Notes: generated by a model from the sequence alone, not told the origin. DNA of 64,000 bases from an uncultured Lachnospira sp. (GCA_910585095.1 CAJUBU010000004.1:100534-164533); one strand, 5' to 3'. Positions 25,499 to 34,828 are shown, counted from the first letter of the stretch. Made by a program: numbers and translations.

Positions 25499-25588
25499 GG
25501 GGCTGTCGCATTAAGATTAAATATATAAGGTGTAGTGTCCTATTTGGGAAAAATATCTTGTAGTTATTTTGCTTAGTGTGACAGCCTT
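25499..25588. repeat. GGCTGTCGCA palindrome between uxaB and uxaA
   Basis: GGCTGTCGCATTAAG at the left end pairs with CTTAGTGTGACAGCC at the right end (a few wobbles), making a long stem around about 55 nt of A+T-rich sequence. It may end or attenuate the uxaB transcript; there is no clear T run. Confidence 0.6.
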
Positions 25589-25629
25589 ATATTGCATAGA
25601 ATATTATTGAGAGTATGAAAGGAGTCAAA

Positions 25630-27117
25630 ATGCAGGATTTTATTAAAATCAATAAAGATGATAATGTTGCTGTTGCACTAAAGCCAATAGCGAAAGGAAC
25701 ATCTGTTGACGTAGCAGGAACAGCAGTGACAACGATTGAAGATATCCCACAGGGACATAAATTTGCCATTAAACCAGTAAAAAAAGGTGATGCGGTTATC
25801 AAGTATGGCTTTAGAATAGGCTATGCACAAGAAGATGTTGAAGTTGGTGGCTGGATACACACACACAATTTAAAAACAGCTTTGGGAGAATTGCTGGAAT
25901 ACACCTATAATCCAGAGGGGCATAAAGATGTGGAAGCCACAGAAGAAGCCTTTTTTGATGGATATATGCGTGAGAATGGCACAGTTGGTATACGTAATGA
26001 AGTGTGGATTATTCCAACAGTTGGCTGTGTCAATTCGATTGCAAGAGCAATTGAAACTACAGCCAGAATGTCAAAACCAGAAGGTGTGGATGAGGTTGTT
26101 GCATTTACGCATCCATATGGCTGTTCACAGACAACACAAGACCAAGAAAACACAAGAGTTGTTCTTGCAGATTTAATCAATCACCCGAATGCAGGAGCAG
26201 TGCTTGTGTTGGGATTAGGCTGTGAAAATAGCCGTATTGAGGTATTAAAGGATTATATTGGTGAAGTAAATCCAGACAGAGTAAAGTTTTTGCAGGTTCA
26301 AGATGTGGAAAATGAACAGGAAAAAGCTGCTGAATTGATGAAAGAATTAATGAATTATGCCGCTACATTTAAGAGAGAAAAGGTTAGCGCAAAAGAGTTG
26401 ATTATTGGCATGAAGTGCGGCGGTTCAGACGGTTTGTCTGGCATCACAGCAAATCCAACGGTTGGCTTATTCTCCGATATGTTGGTATCAAAAGGTGGTA
26501 CAACCATTCTTACAGAAGTTCCAGAAATGTTTGGCGCAGAGACGATTCTTATGGATAGATGCGCCGATAAAGAACTGTTTGATAAGACGGTTCATTTAAT
26601 TAACGATTTTAAAGAATATTTTATTAAAAATGGTCAGGAGATATATGAAAACCCATCACCAGGTAATAAAGACGGCGGTATTACAACGTTGGAAGATAAG
26701 TCTTTAGGCTGTACACAAAAGTCGGGTTCTTCTCTTGTAAGAGGCGTTATGGCGTATGGTGAGAAGGTTCAGACAAAGGGATTAAATCTTTTAAGTGCGC
26801 CTGGAAATGATTTGGTTGCCTCGACAGCCTGTGCAGCGGCAGGTGCACAGATGGTACTGTTTACGACAGGACGCGGCACACCGTTTGCTTCACCAGTGCC
26901 AACGGTAAAGATTGCAACGAATTCAAGACTGGCAGGTAATAAAGGAAACTGGATTGATTTTAATGCTGGAAGAATTGTGACCGACGATTTGTCGTTAGAG
27001 GATGCAGCAAAAGAGCTGTTTCAGTTAGTGCTTGATGTGGCTTCAGGTAAAAAGGTGAAAGCAGAAATTGCAGGCTTCCATGATTTTGCTATTTTTAAAC
27101 AGGGTGTAACACTTTAA
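25630..27117 (+). CDS. uxaA: Altronate dehydratase UxaA
   Basis: The 495-residue protein has an N-terminal SAF domain (residues ~1-90) and the large dehydratase domain. Signatures include GYMRENGTVGIRNEVWI, THPYGCSQ, LGLGCENSRIE, GMKCGGSDGLSGITANP, and TTGRGTPFASPVPTVKIATN. It dehydrates D-altronate to 2-keto-3-deoxygluconate. ATG 25630 follows AAAGGAG; an in-frame ATG at 25615 precedes that site. It is of full family length. Confidence 0.95.
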   Translation: MQDFIKINKDDNVAVALKPIAKGTSVDVAGTAVTTIEDIPQGHKFAIKPVKKGDAVIKYGFRIGYAQEDVEVGGWIHTHNLKTALGELLEYTYNPEGHKDVEATEEAFFDGYMRENGTVGIRNEVWIIPTVGCVNSIARAIETTARMSKPEGVDEVVAFTHPYGCSQTTQDQENTRVVLADLINHPNAGAVLVLGLGCENSRIEVLKDYIGEVNPDRVKFLQVQDVENEQEKAAELMKELMNYAATFKREKVSAKELIIGMKCGGSDGLSGITANPTVGLFSDMLVSKGGTTILTEVPEMFGAETILMDRCADKELFDKTVHLINDFKEYFIKNGQEIYENPSPGNKDGGITTLEDKSLGCTQKSGSSLVRGVMAYGEKVQTKGLNLLSAPGNDLVASTACAAAGAQMVLFTTGRGTPFASPVPTVKIATNSRLAGNKGNWIDFNAGRIVTDDLSLEDAAKELFQLVLDVASGKKVKAEIAGFHDFAIFKQGVTL

Positions 27118-27158
27118 GAAAATCCTGTAATATTTGACAGCAGTTCAGTAAAATAGTT

Positions 27159-27188
27159 ACAAAGTTTGAAGTTGAGACTTTGTTGTTA
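27159..27188 (+). terminator. Weak hairpin after uxaA
   Basis: ACAAAGT (27159-27165) pairs with ACTTTGT (27177-27183), followed by TGTTATTG, which is only moderately T-rich. It sits immediately before the kdgA promoter and may partly separate the two transcripts. Confidence 0.4.
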
Positions 27189-27217
27189 TTGACAAAATTT
27201 GGGGCGGAATCTATAAT
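27189..27217 (+). promoter_or_regulatory. Consensus promoter of kdgA
   Basis: A perfect TTGACA (27189-27194), 17-nt spacer, and perfect TATAAT (27212-27217). This indicates that kdgA is expressed from its own strong promoter rather than only as part of a uxaB-uxaA operon. Confidence 0.88.
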
Positions 27218-27252
27218 AAAACTATCAATCATAAGTTAAAGGAGAGGTTTTA

Positions 27253-28212
27253 ATGAACAAAGTTGTTGAAGAACTTGGTAAAATTGGTATCGTTCCAGTT
27301 ATAGCACTTGATGATGCAAAAGATGCTGAGCCATTGGCAAAAGCGCTTATTGATGGAGGTCTTCCATGTGCGGAGGTGACTTTTAGGACGGCAGCAGCAC
27401 AAGAATCTATCAAGATTATGGCAGATAAGTTTCCTGAGTTAATTGTCGGTGCTGGTACAGTGCTTACACCAGAACAGGCAGACAGGGCCATGGAAGCTGG
27501 TGCAAAGTTTATCGTTAGTCCAGGTCTGAATCCAAAGGTTGTAAAACATTGCATGGACAAGGGGTATCCAATTGTTCCAGGCACAAGTAATCCTTCTGAT
27601 GTTGAAGTCGCTATTGAGTTGGGACTTGATGTTGTTAAATTTTTCCCTGCCGAGGCAGCAGGTGGTCTAAATATGATTAAGTCGATGGCAGCTCCTTATA
27701 CATCGATGAAATTTATGCCAACAGGTGGTATCAATGCAGGCAATTTAAAGTCCTATCTTGATTTTGGCAAGATTGTATGTTGTGGTGGTTCATGGATGGT
27801 AAAAAAAGACATGGTTGCTGCTGGTGATTTTGCAGGTATTGAAAAACTTACTCGTGAGGCAGTTGACACCATGCTTGGCTTTGAAGTAAGACATGTCGGT
27901 GTCAATATGGAGAGCGGTGAGGCAGCAGAGGAGTTGGCAGACACGCTTCAAAAGATGTTTAGTTTTGAAAAGAAAGTAGGTAATAGTTCAGTATTTGCAG
28001 GAACAGGTTTTGAGCTTATGAAAAAGCCAGGACGTGGTGCCAATGGACATATTGCCATTGCAACGAATTATATTGAGAGAGCTGTTTATCATCTTGAAAA
28101 GAGAGGTTTTGAATTTGAGCAAGAATCAGCTGTTATCAAAGAAGGCAAGTTGAAAGCCATTTATTTTAAGGGTGAGTTTGGCGGATTTGCTATGCACTTA
28201 GTGCAAAAGTAA
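27253..28212 (+). CDS. kdgA: KDPG aldolase fused to a VOC/glyoxalase-like domain
   Basis: Residues ~1-210 are a standard bifunctional KDPG/KHG aldolase: GIVPVIALDDAKDAEPLAKALIDGG, the CAEVTFRT catalytic Glu segment, GAGTVLTPEQ, and VVKFFPAEAAGG whose Lys (about residue 130) forms the Schiff base. It splits 2-keto-3-deoxy-6-phosphogluconate to pyruvate and glyceraldehyde-3-phosphate. Residues ~215-319 (RHVGVNMES...GHIAIATNYIERAVYHLEKRGFEFE...GGFAMHLVQ) look like a VOC/glyoxalase-fold domain. Aldolases of this family normally end near residue 210, so the C-terminal domain is an unusual fusion of unknown role. GGAGAGG precedes the ATG. Confidence 0.92.
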   Translation: MNKVVEELGKIGIVPVIALDDAKDAEPLAKALIDGGLPCAEVTFRTAAAQESIKIMADKFPELIVGAGTVLTPEQADRAMEAGAKFIVSPGLNPKVVKHCMDKGYPIVPGTSNPSDVEVAIELGLDVVKFFPAEAAGGLNMIKSMAAPYTSMKFMPTGGINAGNLKSYLDFGKIVCCGGSWMVKKDMVAAGDFAGIEKLTREAVDTMLGFEVRHVGVNMESGEAAEELADTLQKMFSFEKKVGNSSVFAGTGFELMKKPGRGANGHIAIATNYIERAVYHLEKRGFEFEQESAVIKEGKLKAIYFKGEFGGFAMHLVQK

Positions 28213-28259
28213 ATCATAATCAGTATAGTTATTTGTGGGACAACCACAGTAGGATAACG

Positions 28260-28297
28260 TTTAATATTGTTTAAGTCCTATAAGGACAAATATTAAA
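28260..28297 (+). promoter_or_regulatory. Long palindrome upstream of kdgK
   Basis: TTTAATATT (28260-28268) pairs with AATATTAAA (28289-28297), and inside AGTCCT pairs with AGGAC. It lies between kdgA and kdgK with no T run; it may be an operator or an RNA structure protecting the upstream transcript end. Confidence 0.5.
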
Positions 28298-28313
28298 ATA
28301 ATTAGAATATTAA

Positions 28314-28372
28314 GAAAGGGGAAGCTGCTATCAAGTATATTTTATATATTTTTAGCAGCAAACAAGTAACAA
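28314..28372 (+). promoter_or_regulatory. Hairpin-interrupted ribosome site leader, kdgK copy
   Basis: GAAAGGGG (28314-28321) is followed by a hairpin, GCTGCTA (28324-28330) with TAGCAGC (28353-28359), and then the ATG 13 nt further on. No other Shine-Dalgarno sequence lies near the ATG, so folding of the hairpin would be needed to bring GAAAGGGG close to the start. The hairpin 3' side (ATATTTTTAGCAGCA) is shared with leaders at 56221 and 57870. Confidence 0.5.
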
Positions 28373-29404
28373 ATGGCAAAAGTAGTAACTATGGGTGAGA
28401 TTATGTTAAGATTATCTACACCAAATAATGAAAAGTTTATCCAAGCAGATGAGTTTGATATTAATTATGGTGGTGGAGAGGCTAATGTTGCAGTTTCTCT
28501 TGCAAATTATGGTCATGATGCAGAGTTTGTCACAGCTGTTCCAGATAATGAAATTGGTGAATGTGCAGTTGCAGCATTGAGAAAGTACAATGTAAAGACA
28601 GACAATATTGCAAGATGTGGCGAGAGACTTGGTATCTATTATCTTGAGACAGGCGCTTCTATGAGACCTTCAAAGGTCGTTTATGACAGAGCTCATTCAT
28701 CAATTTCTACAGCAACAGCTGCTGACTTTGATTTTGACAAGATTTTTGAAGGCGCTGATTGGTTCCATTTTACAGGTATCACTCCAGCCGTTTCCGATGC
28801 AGCAGCAGAATTGACAGAAGAAGCACTTAAGGCTGCTAAGGCACATGGTGTAAAAGTTTCTGTTGACTTAAACTTCCGTAAAAAACTTTGGTCTTCAGAG
28901 AAGGCTCAAAAGGTTATGAAAAACCTTATGAAGTATGTAGACGTATGTATCGGTAATGAAGAAGATGCAGAGCTTGTACTTGGATATAAGCCTGGCAACA
29001 CCGATGTAACAAGTGGTGAGCTTGAACTTGCAGGATATAAGTCAATTTTTGAACAGATGGTTGCTGATTACAATTTTGAATATTGTATTTCATCACTTCG
29101 TGTTAGCCATTCCGCTTCAGACAATGGTTGGTCTGCATGTATCTACTCAAGAGATACAAAGGAATTTTATCATTCAAAAGAATATTCAATTCACCCAATT
29201 GTGGACCGTGTTGGCGGTGGTGATTCATTTGCAGGTGGTACAATCTGTGGATTTGTAGATGGAAAGAATTTCAAGGATGCACTTGAGTTTGGCGTGGCTG
29301 CTTCAGCGCTGAAGCATACGATTCCTGGTGACTTCAACCTTGTTTCACGCAAGGAAGTAGAAGCACTTGCAGGTGGCGATGGTTCAGGAAGAGTACAAAG
29401 ATAA
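28373..29404 (+). CDS. kdgK: 2-keto-3-deoxygluconate kinase
   Basis: The 343-residue PfkB-family kinase shows the N-terminal YGGGEANVAVSLANYG substrate motif and the C-terminal RVGGGDSFAGG ATP-binding/catalytic-base motif, with VDLNFRKKLW and CIGNEEDAELVLG between. It phosphorylates 2-keto-3-deoxygluconate, linking uxaA to kdgA. Assignment to KDG rather than another sugar relies on the pathway context. Translation may depend on the hairpin leader described separately. Confidence 0.92.
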   Translation: MAKVVTMGEIMLRLSTPNNEKFIQADEFDINYGGGEANVAVSLANYGHDAEFVTAVPDNEIGECAVAALRKYNVKTDNIARCGERLGIYYLETGASMRPSKVVYDRAHSSISTATAADFDFDKIFEGADWFHFTGITPAVSDAAAELTEEALKAAKAHGVKVSVDLNFRKKLWSSEKAQKVMKNLMKYVDVCIGNEEDAELVLGYKPGNTDVTSGELELAGYKSIFEQMVADYNFEYCISSLRVSHSASDNGWSACIYSRDTKEFYHSKEYSIHPIVDRVGGGDSFAGGTICGFVDGKNFKDALEFGVAASALKHTIPGDFNLVSRKEVEALAGGDGSGRVQR

Positions 29405-29434
29405 GACATAACAATAATAATATGTAAGTTGATG

Positions 29435-29530
29435 GGGCTGTTGCAAAATGGATTTCAATACCAGATATAATAGATATTATATTAATTCTATCTATATAGG
29501 GTACGAATTTTTTGCGATGGTCTCATTTTT
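29435..29530. repeat. GGCTGTTGCAAAAT palindrome after kdgK
   Basis: GGGCTGTTGCAAAAT on the left pairs imperfectly with ATTTTTTGCGATGGTCTC on the right, enclosing A+T-rich sequence with an inner inverted repeat (ATAATAGATATTAT). The right end runs into CATTTTTTAAG, so it could terminate kdgK transcription. It belongs to the same family as 22141, 25499 and 41575. Confidence 0.55.
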
Positions 29531-29573
29531 TAAGAAAATTTTTCAAACAAAAAGCTAATTTTATCTGTTGACC

Positions 29574-29602
29574 TTGCCGATATGGATATTAGGGTGTATA
29601 AT
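29574..29602 (+). promoter_or_regulatory. Promoter of the Big_2 surface protein gene
   Basis: TTGCCG (29574-29579), 17-nt spacer, perfect TATAAT (29597-29602). Confidence 0.65.
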
Positions 29603-29672
29603 AGATACAAGTGTTTATGCAAATTAACCTAAATTAGCATGAAAGTATACATATTTGAAAGGCAGGATTGCT

Positions 29673-32600
29673 ATGGAAAAGATTAAACAGGTGAAAAAAT
29701 TAAGAAAAGGGTGGAAGATATTTGGGGCAGCTTTGTTATCCATTGTATTGCTAGGCAGTGCAACATTGTTTGCAACAGCAAGTTCTACGGTTCGGATTGA
29801 GTTGTCTCAAAAAGATATTCAAATTGACCCAACACAAGATATGCCTCTTACAGCTACCTTGTCTGGTAATGATGAGAATACAGCAGACCAGCTTCCGGTA
29901 AATAATTGGGTGACGTGGACATCAAGTAATGAGGATGTTGTGGAAGTGATTGGCGCTACGGGTTTAAATCCTACATTGCGTGGTTTCAATGCTGGTAAGA
30001 GTATTATTCGAGGCGATTATACAACAAAGAAGTACGATGAATTTGGCAATCTCGTTCCGGGTAGTGAATCCGTTATTGCTACGGCAAGTGTTGTGGCTTA
30101 TGTACCGCTCACGATTCAAGACAGTTCATCGGATAATATTGCAATTGATGCATACCATGCACATGCGATGGATACAACCATTGGATTTTATTCTAATGCT
30201 TCCAACGGTAATATTGGTATTAAGTCGAACAATGGTGTTGGCGCTAATGCGCAGGGGTTTCTTACCAATAATGGTATTGTTGAAGTTCAAAATGTTGCAG
30301 GTTCTAATATTATTAGCTTGAAGGTTGTAGGTGGAGGTAAGACAGACCTCACTGTACTTACGTTAGATAATGTTGATGAGAAAATAGAGCAGCTTATAAA
30401 AAGATATACGGTTATCGGTGAGATAAAGTATGATACGAGTGGAAGTACAGAAAGCGGTTCTTTTATTACATTGCCACAGCCTTATAATGGAACACAAAAT
30501 GCCTTTTTGTTTAATGATAAGGATTTTGAGACATTAGCACCTTCTATTATTCCGTCTAATATTCAGTATCCAGATAAAGCTGGCGTGCGATATAGGTCAA
30601 CGGATAATGGAATTTGCCGATACAGCAATGGTACAGCTTCACCAATAAAAGCAGGTGTTGTTACGTTGACAGCAGGCGTTGAGGCATCGTATGCAGGTGG
30701 TGTTGTTCAAAATATTACAGAAGACAGTGTCAATGTTATTATTCCATTTAAGAAGCTTGGCAATCAAGTGACGGATATGAATGTTGGCGACCAGCTACAG
30801 TTACAGACTTCTGGTGACCCTCGTCAAGTTCGTTGGTCTACAGAAGATAACACCATTCTTGATGTTGATAACAATGGTCTTGTCACAGCAAAAAAAGCAG
30901 GTAAAGCAAAGGTTGTGGCAACACATTATGAAGATAATCCATTGTTTACAGAGTTGGGATATTCAAATCAGTTAGTATATGAAATTACAGTAATTGACGA
31001 CTTTGGTGTCAGCGCTCAAAAAGTTACTGTAAATATGAAAGAAACGGTTGATATCAGTGCATTGGTAACAGAGGAAGACCTTGAAAAGAATCCAATTACA
31101 TTTACAGTAGAAAATCAGGCAAATGAAGATGGAACAATTCCAACGGGTACTGTTATTAGCGTTGTGCAAGAAGGAAAAGTATTTCATGTGACAGGTGTTA
31201 AATCGGGTGTTGCTAGAATTACTATCAGTCAAAATGTCAATGGTGTTATTAAATCTGATTATTGTACGGTTTATGTAACAACACCTGTAACGGATATGTA
31301 TATTAATCCGGGACATCTCCAGATTGATAGAGGCAGCAGCGAGACGGTTCAATTGATATTTGACCCAGCAGACCCTACGAATCGAAATGTTTTGTGGGGA
31401 ACATCAAATCCTGATGTTGTTACCGTTGAAGGTGACAGTTATACGGCAACCGTAACGGGTGTAAAGGGCGGTTCTGCTATTATTAATGTTATATCAGAAG
31501 ATGGTTTAAAGACGGCTACATGTGAGGTATATGTAAGAGAGCCTGTTACAGGAATTGTATTGAATGAAACGAATGTACATTCTTCTATGGCGGTTGGAAG
31601 ATTCCAGCTTGTTGCTACAATTAGCCCAGCCGGTGAAGGCGTCAATAGAAATGTAATATGGTCATCATCGGATGAATCGGTATTAAAGGTTGATGAGACT
31701 GGTCTTGTTACTTTTGTAAAGCCAGGGTATGGAACAATTATATGTAAGACAGAAGATGGAGCCTATATTGCAACATGTAACTTCTTTATTAGTATACCAG
31801 TTACAGAGATTAAATTGGATTATACAGATGAGATTATGTCCATTGGTGATAAGTTAAGAATTACAGCAGAGGTTCTTCCAGTTGAGGCATCGAATAAAAA
31901 TGTCTATTGGGAATCATCGAATACCAATGTCTGTATGGTCGATTCAAATGGACTTGTTGAGGCTGTAGGAAATGGTCATTGTACCATTCTTTGTAAATCG
32001 GCTGACGGCGGATATACGGCGATGTGTAATATCTATGTTAAACAGCCGGTGACACAGGTAATTCTTAATACTAGTGAGGCGACGGTTAGAAAAGGTCAAG
32101 TATTTTGGCTGAATGCTACATGTTTGCCAGAAAATGCAGATAATAAGATTATTGAATGGTCTTCAAGAGATGAAGAAGTGTGTACAGTTGACAAAGATGG
32201 AAAAGTAACAGCTGTTGGTACAGGAACAACCTCGATTATTGCTTTAAATCCAGATTCTGGATTGACGGCATTTTGTGTTGTAACTGTATTGCAGCCTGTA
32301 TCAGGAATCACATTAAATTCTACATATCAGGAGATGTGGGTTGGCTCCAAATATGCGATTATTGCAACCGTAGAGCCAATTGATGCGGTTAATAAAAACG
32401 TTACATATATGTCGAGCGACCCAGATGTAGCTTCTGTTGATGAATATGGTGTTGTTACAGCTTTAAAGGGCGGTACCACGATTATTGAAGTTATAACAGA
32501 AGAAGCACATTTAATTGCAACTTGTACGATTGTTGTAAAGGAATATGTGTCGAGTTTAGAACTTAGTGAACACAATAAGTTTATGAATATTGGTTCTTCA

Positions 32601-33533
32601 GGAACTCTTACAGTTGCTGTTGGAAGCAGTACAGCGACGAATAAAAATGTCATATGGTCATCATCGGATAATGGTATTTGTTCGGTTGACCAAGAAGGTA
32701 ATTTGATTGCGAATTTTCCAGGTACAGCAATTATCACAGCAACGGCGGCAGACGGAAGTGGATTGTCTGATACTTGTATTGTAAGGGTTGTTAATCCAGT
32801 GACAGGTATTCGAGTAGAGCCAGATACAGTCCGACTGTTAGTGGGTGATTCTTATATCGTTAATGCTGTTATTACACCAGAAGATGCATCTGTAAAAGAA
32901 GTGGACTGGACTTCATCAAATGAAGCGGTTGCAGTTGTTGACGAGGCAGGAGAAATCTTTGCAGTTGGTGTTGGTAAGTGTAAGGTAACAGCAACATCGA
33001 AAGATGGAAATGAAATCAAAGGAAACTGTTGGGTATATGTTACACCAGTAATTGATATTACATCTGTAAAGATTAATTCAAGTGAAATCTGGATGCTGAC
33101 AGGAAAATCAAGACAGTTGAGTGTTCGAGTAAGACCAGCAGTCAATACCGATTCATATGAATGGTATTCAACAGATACAGGTATTGTGACAGTTGATAAT
33201 CATGGTGTGATTGCAACAGTGGGACCAGGTACAGCAGAAGTTGTTGTAGAGAGCAATGCAGGCGGTGCATTATCGACCTGTAAAGTACATTCACTGGGCA
33301 TGAGCCGTTCAAGTATACGATTAGAACAATATGATTCTTATTGGCTTGATGTGTTAGGTGCGGAAGATAATGATAGAATTGTATGGAGAAGCAACAATCC
33401 TCGTGTTGCAACAGTTACACAGTCTGGTCAGGTTATCGGCAGAATGGCAGGAACAACTACAATTACTGCATTTACACATAATAAGACATTGTCTTGTACG
33501 GTTACAGTTACTACAGTTAAGAAATATAATTAA
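29673..33533 (+). CDS. Secreted Big_2 (bacterial Ig-like) repeat protein
   Basis: The 1286-residue protein has a signal peptide (KKLRKGWKIFGAALLSIVLL, cleavage near TASS). At least nine consecutive Big_2 domains of ~83 residues follow from about residue 540 to the end, each opening PVTxIxLN and containing the VIWSSSDESVLKVDETGLVT-type core. Earlier, more diverged Ig-like domains fill residues ~45-540. Pairs of Cys recur inside several domains (ATCNFF, AMCNIY, GNCWVY). There is no LPXTG or choline/S-layer module, so how it stays on the cell is unclear. Likely a cell-surface structural or adhesive protein. ATG 29673 is favoured over TTG 29655. Confidence 0.85.
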   Translation: MEKIKQVKKLRKGWKIFGAALLSIVLLGSATLFATASSTVRIELSQKDIQIDPTQDMPLTATLSGNDENTADQLPVNNWVTWTSSNEDVVEVIGATGLNPTLRGFNAGKSIIRGDYTTKKYDEFGNLVPGSESVIATASVVAYVPLTIQDSSSDNIAIDAYHAHAMDTTIGFYSNASNGNIGIKSNNGVGANAQGFLTNNGIVEVQNVAGSNIISLKVVGGGKTDLTVLTLDNVDEKIEQLIKRYTVIGEIKYDTSGSTESGSFITLPQPYNGTQNAFLFNDKDFETLAPSIIPSNIQYPDKAGVRYRSTDNGICRYSNGTASPIKAGVVTLTAGVEASYAGGVVQNITEDSVNVIIPFKKLGNQVTDMNVGDQLQLQTSGDPRQVRWSTEDNTILDVDNNGLVTAKKAGKAKVVATHYEDNPLFTELGYSNQLVYEITVIDDFGVSAQKVTVNMKETVDISALVTEEDLEKNPITFTVENQANEDGTIPTGTVISVVQEGKVFHVTGVKSGVARITISQNVNGVIKSDYCTVYVTTPVTDMYINPGHLQIDRGSSETVQLIFDPADPTNRNVLWGTSNPDVVTVEGDSYTATVTGVKGGSAIINVISEDGLKTATCEVYVREPVTGIVLNETNVHSSMAVGRFQLVATISPAGEGVNRNVIWSSSDESVLKVDETGLVTFVKPGYGTIICKTEDGAYIATCNFFISIPVTEIKLDYTDEIMSIGDKLRITAEVLPVEASNKNVYWESSNTNVCMVDSNGLVEAVGNGHCTILCKSADGGYTAMCNIYVKQPVTQVILNTSEATVRKGQVFWLNATCLPENADNKIIEWSSRDEEVCTVDKDGKVTAVGTGTTSIIALNPDSGLTAFCVVTVLQPVSGITLNSTYQEMWVGSKYAIIATVEPIDAVNKNVTYMSSDPDVASVDEYGVVTALKGGTTIIEVITEEAHLIATCTIVVKEYVSSLELSEHNKFMNIGSSGTLTVAVGSSTATNKNVIWSSSDNGICSVDQEGNLIANFPGTAIITATAADGSGLSDTCIVRVVNPVTGIRVEPDTVRLLVGDSYIVNAVITPEDASVKEVDWTSSNEAVAVVDEAGEIFAVGVGKCKVTATSKDGNEIKGNCWVYVTPVIDITSVKINSSEIWMLTGKSRQLSVRVRPAVNTDSYEWYSTDTGIVTVDNHGVIATVGPGTAEVVVESNAGGALSTCKVHSLGMSRSSIRLEQYDSYWLDVLGAEDNDRIVWRSNNPRVATVTQSGQVIGRMAGTTTITAFTHNKTLSCTVTVTTVKKYN

Positions 33534-33587
33534 TTATTTTTAAATTATTAATATAGGCAAAAGTGATAAGTGCTTGAGTCTGTAAAA

Positions 33588-33631
33588 TAAAAAACGGATA
33601 CTTGCTTATAAAAGCAAATATCCGTTTTTTT
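33588..33631 (+). terminator. Strong terminator after the Big_2 gene
   Basis: AAACGGATACTTGCTT pairs with AAGCAAATATCCGTTT around a short loop, followed by a T run. The A run on the left makes it potentially bidirectional. Confidence 0.9.
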
Positions 33632-33699
33632 GTGGTTTATTTTTTGTTATATATAAGTGATACAAATTATAATATTTGTTTCACTTTATGTGATTTTTA

Positions 33700-33728
33700 T
33701 TGTTGAAGTATAAGATTATTGATATAAT
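33700..33728 (+). promoter_or_regulatory. Promoter of the alpha/beta hydrolase gene
   Basis: TTGTTG (33700-33705), 17-nt spacer, perfect TATAAT (33723-33728). Confidence 0.7.
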
Positions 33729-33764
33729 AAGATTATTATAATCGTATTAAGGTTGAGGATAAAA

Positions 33765-34688
33765 ATGAGAAAAGCATTAAAAATTATGGGAATTATTTTA
33801 TTGGTAGTTATAGTAATCGTAACCTTATTGATTTTTTTAATTATTAGAATTTTTACAGCTCCTATGGTTCCAAGTGATTACATAAAAACAGTTCATACTG
33901 GCGGTAAAATTGAATCGAAATATTTGGCAATGGGAAATTATAAAGTTCAATATATTGAGGCAGAAGCATTTGGAGATTTAAAAAAATTTGAAATTTATTA
34001 TCCAAAAGGATTAGAAGAAAGTAATAAACGATATCCTGTTGTAGTTTTTGTAAATGGTACAGGAGTTTATGGCAGTAGATATAAAGCTTTATTTGAGCAT
34101 TTAGCTTCATGGGGATTTATTGTTATTGGAAATGAAGACCCTAGCACATGGTCAGGTGCTTCGGCAGACAAAACATTAAATTATATAATTGATGAAAATA
34201 ATAATGCAAACGGTATTTTTTATAATAAACTTGATTTGGATAATATCGGTATATCAGGACATTCGCAAGGTGGTGTTGGCGTGTTTAATGCTATTACGAT
34301 AAATGAACATAGTTCTCTTTATAAAACGGCTGTTGCACTTTCTCCTACATATGATGAATCTGCAATTGCGCTAAATATGCCATATGATTTGACAAAAATA
34401 AATATACCTACCATGATGATTGCTGGAACGAGTGGTGATTTTGAGACGCAGATGGTTATTCCTCTGGAAGCAATGCAGAGAATGTATACAAATATAAATG
34501 CTCCTAAAGTTATGATGCGAAAGACAGGCTGTGAACATGGGCAGACACTATATGAGGCAGATGGATATGTAACTGCTTGGTTTATGTGGCAGTTGCAAAG
34601 AGATGAAGAAGCAAAAAAAGCGTTTTGTGGAGACAATGCAGAAATTTATAATAATAAATTATATCAAGATATTAGAGCAAATATATAA
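33765..34688 (+). CDS. Membrane-anchored alpha/beta hydrolase (esterase/lipase-like)
   Basis: The 307-residue protein has an N-terminal hydrophobic anchor (residues ~6-30). An alpha/beta hydrolase domain follows: YPVVVFVNGTGVYGSRYKAL (oxyanion strand), GISGHSQGGVGVF with the nucleophile Ser in GHSQG, an IPTMMIAGTSGD acid-loop segment, and GCEHGQTLYE supplying the His. The pattern resembles the chlorophyllase/PET-hydrolase-like dienelactone hydrolase group. It is probably exported and tethered to the membrane; substrate unknown. ATG 33765 lies behind GAGGA. It is monocistronic, with promoter and terminator visible. Confidence 0.82.
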   Translation: MRKALKIMGIILLVVIVIVTLLIFLIIRIFTAPMVPSDYIKTVHTGGKIESKYLAMGNYKVQYIEAEAFGDLKKFEIYYPKGLEESNKRYPVVVFVNGTGVYGSRYKALFEHLASWGFIVIGNEDPSTWSGASADKTLNYIIDENNNANGIFYNKLDLDNIGISGHSQGGVGVFNAITINEHSSLYKTAVALSPTYDESAIALNMPYDLTKINIPTMMIAGTSGDFETQMVIPLEAMQRMYTNINAPKVMMRKTGCEHGQTLYEADGYVTAWFMWQLQRDEEAKKAFCGDNAEIYNNKLYQDIRANI

Positions 34689-34723
34689 AAAAGAATAGAT
34701 TTATAAGGATATGATTTTATAAC

Positions 34724-34761
34724 CGAGAAACGAGTAAGAAAATTATTGTTTCTCAGTTTTT
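34724..34761 (+). terminator. Terminator after the hydrolase gene
   Basis: GAGAAAC (34725-34731) pairs with GTTTCTC (34748-34754), followed after two bases by TTTTT. Confidence 0.65.
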
Positions 34762-34799
34762 GCCTGTTTTAGGAAAAATATGGAAAACCAAAACATGTT

Positions 34800-34828
34800 T
34801 TGACAATAATATAACAATATGCTATTAT
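34800..34828 (+). promoter_or_regulatory. Consensus promoter of the TPR membrane protein gene
   Basis: A perfect TTGACA (34800-34805), 17-nt spacer and TATTAT (34823-34828). Confidence 0.82.

Noticed and set aside
29673..33533. Sortase-anchored protein
   Set aside because: No LPXTG-like motif, terminal hydrophobic span or basic tail is present; the protein ends in the last Ig-like domain and VKKYN.
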